From: JBAYJT01 sp041664965
Lineage (GTDB): Bacteria; Pseudomonadota; Gammaproteobacteria; UBA9339
NCBI GenBank assembly: GCA_041664965.1
Contig: JBAYJT010000018.1
Location: forward strand, 1-29,157
Reading direction: 5' to 3'
DNA: 29,157 nt
The position numbers were made by a program, and so were the translations under genes. The notes under the pieces were generated by a model. The model searched no databases and was not told where the DNA came from. It worked only from the letters and a program-made list of their open reading frames with translations. The stretch's first letter is position 1. Every line of letters starts with the position of its first letter. Positions 7,186 to 13,579 of the stretch are shown piece by piece.

Positions 7186-7824
7186 ATGAAAAATAAAAAA
7201 TTCGTTAAAGCACTGATGGCTGTTGTGATAGCCATGCTTGGTTCAACTACTGCCTACGCCGAAGTTGGTGAATGTTTACATGGCCAAGAAACGCTGCCTT
7301 CTTTGATCTGTTATGGTCCAGCAACGCTAAATGGAACTACTGTTACCGGAAAAGTTTTGGTTTTTGGTCCTTTAAAAGCCACAGACTCCCAAATAGAATC
7401 TTTGCAAGTAACCGGGCCAACAACATTGATTTCTTCGACTGTGCAAAACGGAGTTGTAGTGGAGGGTCCATTTAATGTAATAGGCTCAAAACTTGCTAAT
7501 TTAGAGGTGCTAGGTCCGGTAACTTTCAGCTCTTCCAATGTTCGTGGAAATGTTGATATCCAAGGTCCTATTAGCGCTAACAAAACTAAATTTACTTCTT
7601 CTTTGCGCATTTCATCGGATAAAGTTACCTTTATTTCCACAACAGTAGACGGTTCTGTAATTATTAAAAGCCGCTCCGAAGGGCCGGTTTTATATTTGCA
7701 AAATAGAAGTTCTGTCGCAGGCCATGTAACCTTTGATGGCTTCGTCGGCACAGTAAAAATTGACTCTGACTCCAAAGTCAACGGTCAAATTTTGAATGGC
7801 AAGCTTGGGGCTGTTATTCTATAA
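7186..7824 (+). CDS. Exported beta-solenoid repeat protein, function unknown
   Basis: 212 residues. Residues 1-25 form a signal peptide: a Lys-rich start, hydrophobic core ALMAVVIAML, and cleavage after AYA. The mature part is a regular repeat. The dipeptide GP occurs at residues 44, 61, 77, 94, 110 and 127, a strict 17/16/17/16/17 spacing, and each unit reads roughly GP, then a hydrophobic-alternating stretch ending in a beta strand such as GKVLVF, ESLQVT, GVVVEG or GNVDIQ. The pattern decays after 130 but alternating strands persist. This predicts a right-handed beta-helix or bactofilin-like solenoid in the periplasm or outside the cell. GGAGG precedes the ATG. I recognise no named family, and the neighbours give no clue to its job. 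Confidence 0.75.
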   Translation: MKNKKFVKALMAVVIAMLGSTTAYAEVGECLHGQETLPSLICYGPATLNGTTVTGKVLVFGPLKATDSQIESLQVTGPTTLISSTVQNGVVVEGPFNVIGSKLANLEVLGPVTFSSSNVRGNVDIQGPISANKTKFTSSLRISSDKVTFISTTVDGSVIIKSRSEGPVLYLQNRSSVAGHVTFDGFVGTVKIDSDSKVNGQILNGKLGAVIL

Positions 7825-7874
7825 AAAACTTTGATTATTGCGCGGAAGCGGTGAAGCAGCTAGTATAGACGCTT

Positions 7875-9404
7875 ATGAAAACTGATGTGATAATCATTGG
7901 CAGCGGCGCAGCTGGTCAAGTCTTGGCTCTTAGTTTAGCCGAGAAAAATTGCCACGTTGTATTGCTTTCCAAAGGTGAGCTTAACGAATGCAGCACAATG
8001 TACGCTCAAGGCGGTATTGCGGCTGTTATGAACGAAGAAGACAGCATTGAGGCGCATGTTGCAGATACGCTAATCGCAGGGGCAGGTCTTTGCAATCCAG
8101 AAGTTGTGCGGTTTGTAGCAAGTAATGCCAAAGATGCAATTCATTGGCTAGTTGATCACGGAGTTACTTTTACACAAACGCCGAAAGACGACGGTCGTGT
8201 TGAGTATCATCTAACACGCGAAGGTGGTCATAGTTATCGCCGCATATTGCATGCAGCGGATGCAACGGGCAATGAAATCGAAAGTAAATTAACTTATCTT
8301 ACGCAAAATAATTCTAACATTACAATTTTTACAGAACACACGGCTGTTGATTTGATTAAGCAAGACGGTAAATGTGTCGGCGTGTATGTTTTAGATAATA
8401 AGACACAAAAAGTTCAAACCATGCAGGCTAAATTTGTAGCGCTTGCAACAGGTGGAGCGAGTAAGGTTTACCTTTATACTAGTAATCCTGATTGCGCTAG
8501 CGGTGATGGTATTGCTATAGCGCATCGTGCTGGTTGCGCCACTTCTAACATGGAATTTAATCAGTTTCATCCGACTTGTTTATATCACCCACAAGCTAAA
8601 TCTTTTTTGATCACCGAAGCTGTGCGTGGCGAAGGCGGATATTTGCTTTTGCCAGATGGCAAGCGCTTTATGCCAGATTTTGATGAGCGGGCGGAGCTTG
8701 CCCCGCGCGATGTTGTGGCAAGGGCTATAGACCACGTCATGAAGCGTTATGGTTTGGAATGTGTGTATTTAGATATTAGCCATAAATCAAAAGAATTTAT
8801 TTTGGATCACTTCCCAAATGTTTATAAAAAATGTTTGGAATTTGGTTTCGATATGACAAAAAGTCCTCTCCCCGTAGTGCCGGCAGCGCATTATACTTGT
8901 GGTGGAGTTGTGGTAGATAAGAAAGCTCGCACTAATTTACCGAATCTTTATGCGCTTGGTGAGGTATCTTGTACAGGACTGCACGGAGCGAATCGCATGG
9001 CGAGCAATTCTTTGTTGGAATGCATAGTTTTTGCGAGATCCGCCAGCGAAGATATTTTAAATAATTTAGATAAAGTGAGTGATCCAAACCCAGTAAGGGC
9101 TTGGGATGAAAGCCAGGTTACGGATTCTGATGAAGAAATAGTAGTAACACATAATTGGCAAGAACTGCGTCGCCTTATGTGGGATTATGTTGGTATTGTT
9201 CGTACCAATAAGAGGCTAGCGCGTGCCGCACGGCGTATTGATTTGCTTAAAGCAGAAATTCAAGAATATTACGGCCATTTTCGTGTTTCTAAAAATTTGC
9301 TTGAGCTGCGTAATCTCGTTATAGTTGCCGATTTAATAGTCAAGGCAGCTGAGTCGCGCAAAGAGAATATTGGCTTGCACTACAATTTGGATAATTGCAA
9401 ATGA
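7875..9404 (+). CDS. nadB: L-aspartate oxidase (NAD biosynthesis)
   Basis: 509 residues. This flavoenzyme oxidises L-aspartate to iminoaspartate, which NadA then condenses to quinolinate. IIGSGAAGQVLALSLAEK is the FAD-binding Rossmann motif, STMYAQGGIAAV the conserved flavin loop, and HRAGC followed by MEFNQFHPT the substrate-site region. The GLHGANRMASNSLLEC signature near residue 375 is intact. The C-terminal helical domain (about 420-500) is present. This branch (NadB rather than fumarate reductase or SdhA) is supported by REGGHSYRRILHAAD. No nadA or nadC lies nearby. The last codon overlaps the lptM start (ATGA), so the two are translationally coupled. I see no strong ribosome-binding site before the ATG. 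Confidence 0.95.
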   Translation: MKTDVIIIGSGAAGQVLALSLAEKNCHVVLLSKGELNECSTMYAQGGIAAVMNEEDSIEAHVADTLIAGAGLCNPEVVRFVASNAKDAIHWLVDHGVTFTQTPKDDGRVEYHLTREGGHSYRRILHAADATGNEIESKLTYLTQNNSNITIFTEHTAVDLIKQDGKCVGVYVLDNKTQKVQTMQAKFVALATGGASKVYLYTSNPDCASGDGIAIAHRAGCATSNMEFNQFHPTCLYHPQAKSFLITEAVRGEGGYLLLPDGKRFMPDFDERAELAPRDVVARAIDHVMKRYGLECVYLDISHKSKEFILDHFPNVYKKCLEFGFDMTKSPLPVVPAAHYTCGGVVVDKKARTNLPNLYALGEVSCTGLHGANRMASNSLLECIVFARSASEDILNNLDKVSDPNPVRAWDESQVTDSDEEIVVTHNWQELRRLMWDYVGIVRTNKRLARAARRIDLLKAEIQEYYGHFRVSKNLLELRNLVIVADLIVKAAESRKENIGLHYNLDNCK

Positions 9405-9541
9405 AAAAAATAATAACACTTTTAGTTTTATTAAGCGTGGTTTTATTTCTCACGGCTTGCGGGCAATCTGGCGGATTGTATTTGCCAGCTAAGCAGTCAA
9501 GCCCAGACCCTAACTTAAAAGTAGAAGTCCTTGATAAATAA
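9401..9541 (+). CDS. lptM: LptM-type small outer-membrane lipoprotein
   Basis: A 46-residue protein. Lys-Lys start and hydrophobic segment IITLLVLLSVVLF are followed by the lipobox LTAC, so Cys20 is lipidated. The mature start CGQSGGLYLP matches the CGLKGPLYLP-like motif of E. coli LptM (YifL), which stabilises the LptD/LptE lipopolysaccharide translocon. Position supports this: in E. coli the gene also stands directly upstream of dapF. The ATG overlaps the nadB stop. The last codons lie within a degenerate reverse copy of the CATGTCT repeat, which supplies the stop. At 46 residues it is shorter than the 67-residue E. coli protein, lacking much of the disordered tail. Confidence 0.85.
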   Translation: MKKIITLLVLLSVVLFLTACGQSGGLYLPAKQSSPDPNLKVEVLDK

Positions 9542-9565
9542 AGAGTTCATGTAGACATGTTTTTT
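9528..9565 (-). repeat. CATGTCT hairpin repeat, copy C (reverse, degenerate)
   Basis: Read on the minus strand it begins AAAAAACATGTCTACATG and ends CTTTATTTATCAAGG, matching the other copies at both ends but with a degraded inner stem. It overlaps the lptM stop and fills most of the spacer before dapF. Confidence 0.75.
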
Positions 9566-9573
9566 GCAAAATT

Positions 9574-10350
9574 ATGATCGAATTCTCCAAAATGCAAGCT
9601 CTAGGCAACGATTTTGTTGTTATAGATGCTATAAATCAGCAAATCAATCCAAATACTTCTTGGATTAGGCGCATAGCTGATCGACATTATGGCATTGGTT
9701 GCGATCAAGTTTTATTTTTAGAAAAAGCGCGCGATGCGAAAAGCGATTTTTTCTGTCGTGTTTTTAATGCTGATGGTAGCGAAGCAGAGCGAAGTGGCAA
9801 TGGCGCACGTTGTTTGGCGAAATTTATTCAGCAGAAAAATTTAAGCCAGAAGCAGCGCATCTTGGTTGGAACGATCAAAGGTTCATTCAAGCTGGTTTTA
9901 GAAGATGATGGTAGGATTAGCGTTAATATGGGGGTGCCCTCTTTTGCAGATTACAAAGCAGAAGTGCAAAGTTTGGCTGTCTTTGTAGGAAATCCACATG
10001 CTGTTTTATTAGTTGATAATTTAGAAAATGTTGATGTTACAAATTTAGGGAAAAAAATTGGCACGGATAGTTTTTTTCCAGAGGGCGCTAACGTTGAGTT
10101 TATGCAAGTTATTTCTAGAAATCATATACGTTTACGCGTTTATGAGAGGGGGACTGGGGAAACTTTGGCGTGTGGTAGTGGAGCATGCGCGGCAGTAGTA
10201 GCAGGGCGGATTTGGAAGATATTAGACAGCGATGTCAGAGTGAGTTTTGCGGGAGGAGATGTGGTTGTTAATTGGGAAGGAGAGAACAAGGATTTGTGGT
10301 TACGCGGATCGGCTATGCATATTTTTGATGGAACTATCGTGAGAAATTAA
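9574..10350 (+). CDS. dapF: Diaminopimelate epimerase homologue with Ser at one catalytic Cys position
   Basis: 258 residues. The family interconverts LL- and meso-diaminopimelate for lysine and peptidoglycan, using two cysteines as opposed acid and base. MQALGNDFVVID opens it, and the second active-site motif ERGTGETLACGSGACAA is intact (Cys200). The first motif, normally ECGNGARC-like, reads ERSGNGARC here: Ser74 (AGT at 9793-9795) replaces the catalytic Cys73 of the Haemophilus enzyme. The segment between VNMGVPSF and VGNPHAV is also about 15-20 residues shorter than usual. Activity is therefore doubtful, or the protein may have a changed role. The frame is intact and otherwise well conserved, which argues against a fresh pseudogene. 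No ribosome-binding site is visible; coupling to lptM is possible. Confidence 0.88.
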   Translation: MIEFSKMQALGNDFVVIDAINQQINPNTSWIRRIADRHYGIGCDQVLFLEKARDAKSDFFCRVFNADGSEAERSGNGARCLAKFIQQKNLSQKQRILVGTIKGSFKLVLEDDGRISVNMGVPSFADYKAEVQSLAVFVGNPHAVLLVDNLENVDVTNLGKKIGTDSFFPEGANVEFMQVISRNHIRLRVYERGTGETLACGSGACAAVVAGRIWKILDSDVRVSFAGGDVVVNWEGENKDLWLRGSAMHIFDGTIVRN

Positions 10351-10384
10351 CGCTTTTTACTAGGAATAAAAAGAAAAAGTCGTA

Positions 10385-10390
10385 TATAAT
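10385..10390 (+). promoter_or_regulatory. Possible -10 box for dksA
   Basis: TATAAT occurs 41 bp before the chosen dksA ATG, in CGTATATAATACG. The -35 region is not convincing. The 80-bp gap after dapF makes a separate promoter plausible. Confidence 0.35.
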
Positions 10391-10431
10391 ACGCGGAATA
10401 TTTTTTAATTAGTTTTAGCAGGATGTACAAA

Positions 10432-11181
10432 ATGGCAAGAAGTAACAAGAAAAGCCTAAAGAAACGTGCGTTTAAGATAATGGCCAAGCTTAAACCTAAG
10501 TCAAAGGTAAAGAAAAAACCTATGAAAGCTAAAGTAAGTAAAAAAATAGTCCAAAAGATACGCAAGATATCAAGTAAGAAATCCGTGGTTAAAAAGACCA
10601 AAAAGGTTCTGCTTAAGAAAAGTCAGCCCAAAAAAGTAATAGGGAAAAAGGTGGCCTTAAAGCCGAAGACAGTTAAAAAAGCCAAAGTAAAAGTTGTGGC
10701 TGCTAAAGCTCCCGTAAAGCGGATAAAAGTGATAGAAAAGAAATCCGTGATTTCACCAAAAGGTTCTGCTACTGGACCACTGGGGATTTCACCATATAAA
10801 CTTCAAAAAGATGAAGAATATATGGGTGAGAAGCAATTGCAGCATTTTGAACAAATACTCAATCTTTGGAAACAGCAGTTGATGCAAGAGGTTGATCGCA
10901 CTATTTACGACATGCAGGGTGTTGTGAATTATCCAGATCAGGTTGATCGGGCAAGCCAGGAAGAAGAGTTTAGTTTAAAATTACGCGAACGCGATCGTGA
11001 ACGCAAATTATTAAAAAAGATTGATGAAGCTTTGCTTCGAATTAAAAATGGTGAGTATGGATATTGTGATGAATGTGGTGCTGAGATTGGTATTCGTCGG
11101 TTGGAGGCGCGTCCTATAGCTACGCAGTGTATTGAATGTAAAACTATAGCTGAACTTCGAGAAAAGCAGATTGGTGGCTAG
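10432..11181 (+). CDS. dksA: DksA transcription factor with Lys-rich N-terminal extension
   Basis: 249 residues. DksA binds the RNA polymerase secondary channel and, with ppGpp, resets transcription in starvation. From about residue 107 it follows E. coli DksA: QLQHFEQIL, the coiled coil, the tip with Asp169 and Asp172 in PDQVDRA (E. coli Asp71 and Asp74), and a four-Cys zinc finger at Cys212, 215, 233 and 236. The first 100 residues are unusual: almost entirely Lys, Ala, Val, Ser and Pro, and nearly free of acidic residues, like a histone H1 tail. They probably bind DNA or RNA. I prefer this ATG over 10423 because AGCAGG (10417-10422) is 9 bp upstream of it and abuts the other. It is a single gene with its own likely promoter. 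Confidence 0.93.
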   Translation: MARSNKKSLKKRAFKIMAKLKPKSKVKKKPMKAKVSKKIVQKIRKISSKKSVVKKTKKVLLKKSQPKKVIGKKVALKPKTVKKAKVKVVAAKAPVKRIKVIEKKSVISPKGSATGPLGISPYKLQKDEEYMGEKQLQHFEQILNLWKQQLMQEVDRTIYDMQGVVNYPDQVDRASQEEEFSLKLRERDRERKLLKKIDEALLRIKNGEYGYCDECGAEIGIRRLEARPIATQCIECKTIAELREKQIGG

Positions 11182-11241
11182 TTGTCTGTCACTATACAGT
11201 TTTTCATGGTTTTTATTTTTTTAATTTTAGGAGATTAAATA

Positions 11242-11547
11242 ATGTGCAAAATTGGACATAAACTTATCGTCATAGTAACAGTTTTGATTGCTCTTGCGGC
11301 GGCTTTATTAGTTACTTTGTGGCACGAACAAGGATTAGCCTACATCGTGTTTATCAGTAGATTTTTTGATATTATGCTACCGGTCTTGGCAGTTGGGGCT
11401 TTGCTCAAGTATTTATTTACTTGCCCCTATCATCATCGTTGTAATTGTGGTGACAATTGCTCTTGCAAATCTGGAGATGATAAATGCAGCTGCGATTCTG
11501 AGCCAAAAGTAGCTCGTAAAGGCCGTCCGAAAAAGAATCCTGCATAA
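11242..11547 (+). CDS. Small two-helix membrane protein with Cys-rich tail, unknown
   Basis: 101 residues. Two membrane segments are evident (about residues 7-27 and 33-59). A short soluble tail follows, with six Cys and two His packed into about 25 residues (CPYHHRCNCG, then CSC, then CSC), followed by a basic end RKGRPKKNP reminiscent of an AT-hook. The cysteine spacing suggests metal binding, possibly zinc, copper or an iron-sulfur cluster, but I recognise no family. AGGAGA precedes the ATG. The gene lies alone between dksA and two hairpins, and the stop codon is part of the first hairpin. Confidence 0.7.
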   Translation: MCKIGHKLIVIVTVLIALAAALLVTLWHEQGLAYIVFISRFFDIMLPVLAVGALLKYLFTCPYHHRCNCGDNCSCKSGDDKCSCDSEPKVARKGRPKKNPA

Positions 11548-11575
11548 CGAAGAAGCAATTTCGTTATATTTTTTA
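11544..11575 (+). terminator. Rho-independent terminator after the Cys-rich membrane protein
   Basis: ATAACGAA (11544-11551), an 8-nt loop, and TTCGTTAT (11560-11567) form a perfect 8-bp stem followed by ATTTTTT. The stop codon TAA is inside the left arm. Confidence 0.75.
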
Positions 11576-11611
11576 GAAAGCACTTGAACTTTATGTGGTT
11601 CAGGTGCTTTC
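11576..11611. terminator. Second hairpin, possible back-up terminator
   Basis: GAAAGCACTTGAAC (11576-11589) pairs with GTTCAGGTGCTTTC (11598-11611) through 14 bp with one G-T wobble. It directly follows the first terminator. Only a short T-run follows, so its role as a terminator is less certain. Confidence 0.55.
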
Positions 11612-11637
11612 TTGCATGTGAGTGTATGGTATTTTAA

Positions 11638-12519
11638 GTGAATAATAAAAATAAAATTCATAGCATGACTGCGTTTGCTCGTCTATCCGAGCATTCAGCC
11701 TTTGGTACTTTGACCTGGGAAATACGCGCTGTCAATCATCGTTATTTGGATTTGAATATCCGTATACCGGATCGTTTTGGTTTTTTAGAACAAAATGCAC
11801 GGGAAATTTTACGACAACAGCTGCAACGAGGGCGAATCGACTGTTATTTGCGTTATCAAGCTGATCAAAAAAGCAATGCAGAGTTAACTGTGGATGAAAA
11901 TTTGGTCGAAGGAGTGATCAAAACTTTAAATTCAATTAGCAAAAAAATTTCTACCCCAACTTCTATAGATCCAGTCAGTATCTTAAATTTACCTCATGTT
12001 TTACAAGAAAAAGAAGTTAACGAAGAGGAATTTAGCTTACAGGCTTCTTTGTTACTGAAAAAAACAGTTCATGAGTTGGCTAAGTCGCGGGAGCGTGAAG
12101 GGAAGGCTCTTCGCCTAGTTTTAGAGCGTTCTTTAGGCTTGGTAGAGCAGGAAATTTCTCGTATTCGTGAGAATTTCCCTTTAGCTGTAAGTAATGAAAA
12201 GCAAAGAATTGTAGAGAAACTCGCGGAAATTAAAACGGAGTTAGATAGTAGCCGCTTCGAACAAGAGATGATATTTTTTGCTCATAAAATCGATATTCTT
12301 GAGGAGATAGACCGTCTTACGATTCATACTCAAGATTTTCAAAGAATTTTAGAGGAAGGTGGTAGTGTTGGCAAACGATTGGATTTCCTATTACAGGAGA
12401 TGCATCGTGAGACCAATACTATGGCCTCTAAGTCTACATCTGTAGCAATTACACAGGCGACTATTGAGCTAAAGGTTTTGTTAGAACAAATGCGTGAGCA
12501 AATACAAAATTTGGAGTAA
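11638..12519 (+). CDS. yicC: YicC-family endoribonuclease
   Basis: 293 residues. YicC proteins are stress-related endoribonucleases (in E. coli implicated in degradation of small RNAs such as RyhB). HSMTAFAR at the N-terminus, WEIRAVNHRYLDL, the C-terminal EEIDRLTIHTQDF, and GKRLDFLLQEMHRETNT followed by ASKS are the conserved signatures. The start is uncertain: the family usually begins one or two residues before SMTAF, but the available starts are GTG 11638, nine codons upstream, or ATG 11665. I keep the GTG, although no good ribosome-binding site is seen. It is spaced 2 bp from gmk, with which it is commonly paired in gammaproteobacteria. Confidence 0.93.
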   Translation: MNNKNKIHSMTAFARLSEHSAFGTLTWEIRAVNHRYLDLNIRIPDRFGFLEQNAREILRQQLQRGRIDCYLRYQADQKSNAELTVDENLVEGVIKTLNSISKKISTPTSIDPVSILNLPHVLQEKEVNEEEFSLQASLLLKKTVHELAKSREREGKALRLVLERSLGLVEQEISRIRENFPLAVSNEKQRIVEKLAEIKTELDSSRFEQEMIFFAHKIDILEEIDRLTIHTQDFQRILEEGGSVGKRLDFLLQEMHRETNTMASKSTSVAITQATIELKVLLEQMREQIQNLE

Positions 12520-12521
12520 AG

Positions 12522-13148
12522 ATGAAATATTTTGGTTCAATATTTATCATTGCAGCAGCTTCTGGAACTGGCAAAACAACCTTGGCGACTGCTGTCAACG
12601 AAGCTATTCCAGATACTTTAGTTTCTATTTCGCACACAACGCGGCCTATGAGAACTGGAGATCGAGAGGGTAATACTTATTTTTTTGTCGATGATAAAAC
12701 TTTTGCTAATATGGTAGATGCGGATAAATTTTTAGAGCATGCTAAAGTTTTTGGGTATAGTTATGGGACTTCGCGTGATTTTGTTTTGAGAAATTTAGAA
12801 CAGGGTAAAGATATAATTTTAGACATAGATTGGCAGGGTGCTCAAAAGGTGCGTAAAGCCTTGTCCGATTTAGCGGTAAGCATTTTTTTATTACCACCTT
12901 CGCGTGAAGCATTGCAACAGCGCTTGATGACACGTAGTCGTGATCCGGAAGAGATAATTGCAGATCGAATGGCTAAGGCTCATGGTGAAATGGTACATTA
13001 CAAAGAGTTTGACTATTTGATTATAAACGATAATTTTGAACAAGCTCTGCAAGAAATTAAGAGCATTATTCAAGCGCAAAGGCTAAAATGTGAGCGCCAA
13101 GCTAATAAATATGCCTCACTCATTAAAGAACTGTTGCAAAATCAATAA
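12522..13148 (+). CDS. gmk: Guanylate kinase
   Basis: 208 residues. It phosphorylates GMP to GDP with ATP. AAASGTGKTTL is the P-loop (the family usually has a Pro before Ser; here Ala), followed by SHTTRPMRTGDREGNTYFFV, the GMP-binding signature, and DIDWQGAQKVRK. The lid region SRDPEEIIADRMAKA and the C-terminal DYLIIND are intact. It begins 2 bp after yicC and sits upstream of rpoZ and spoT as in E. coli. The guanine nucleotide link with SpoT is a familiar genomic neighbourhood. Confidence 0.96.
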   Translation: MKYFGSIFIIAAASGTGKTTLATAVNEAIPDTLVSISHTTRPMRTGDREGNTYFFVDDKTFANMVDADKFLEHAKVFGYSYGTSRDFVLRNLEQGKDIILDIDWQGAQKVRKALSDLAVSIFLLPPSREALQQRLMTRSRDPEEIIADRMAKAHGEMVHYKEFDYLIINDNFEQALQEIKSIIQAQRLKCERQANKYASLIKELLQNQ

Positions 13149-13198
13149 ATTGCAGATAATATCTAGATATGATTAAGTTTTTATAGAGGTTTTTTATT

Positions 13199-13576
13199 AT
13201 GGCTCGAGTAACTGTTGAAGATTGTTTAGAGAAAATCCCCAATCGCTTTGAATTGGTCATTTTGGCTGCAGCGCGAGCTCGTCAGCTAATTAAGGGCGGT
13301 CAAGATGCTTTAGTTCCCGAAGAAAAGGATAAACCAACTGTGTTAGCTTTACGCGAAATAGCAGATGGTTTAATTGGTATGGATTTTCTAGATAATGATC
13401 GCAAACAGAAGCAAGATATTAGCGAGCTTTTCGCTGAGGCTGCAGCTGACTTAGCTATTAATACGGAAAATAGTAAAGCAGAAGATATAGCTGAAATAGA
13501 GCTTGTTACTACACAGACTGTGGATGAGCCAAATAAGACAATAGATAATGGAGAGAGTGAAAATTCTGAGGAATAG
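13199..13576 (+). CDS. rpoZ: RNA polymerase omega subunit
   Basis: 125 residues. MARVTVEDCLEKI, NRFELVILAAARARQL and the PTVLALREIADG segment are the omega signature; omega helps assemble the beta-prime subunit and forms part of one ppGpp site in E. coli polymerase. The N-terminal MARVT that contacts ppGpp is conserved. The C-terminal 50 residues are an acidic, Glu/Asp/Asn-rich extension beyond the conserved core, so the protein is longer than the 91-residue E. coli omega. The stop is 3 bp before the GTG of spoT, indicating one transcript. Confidence 0.95.
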   Translation: MARVTVEDCLEKIPNRFELVILAAARARQLIKGGQDALVPEEKDKPTVLALREIADGLIGMDFLDNDRKQKQDISELFAEAAADLAINTENSKAEDIAEIELVTTQTVDEPNKTIDNGESENSEE

Positions 13577-13579
13577 TTT

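Noticed and set aside
7311..7781. 156-codon open frame antisense to the solenoid gene
   Set aside because: It mirrors the sense repeats (GP codons read backwards give regular GP), has no start context and no family match. The sense gene has a signal peptide and a strong GGAGG.
10347..10601. 84-codon hydrophobic minus-strand frame that looks like a membrane protein
   Set aside because: It is the complement of Lys codons in the dksA tail (AAA/AAG read as TTT/CTT), which produces Phe and Leu. It is a composition artefact.
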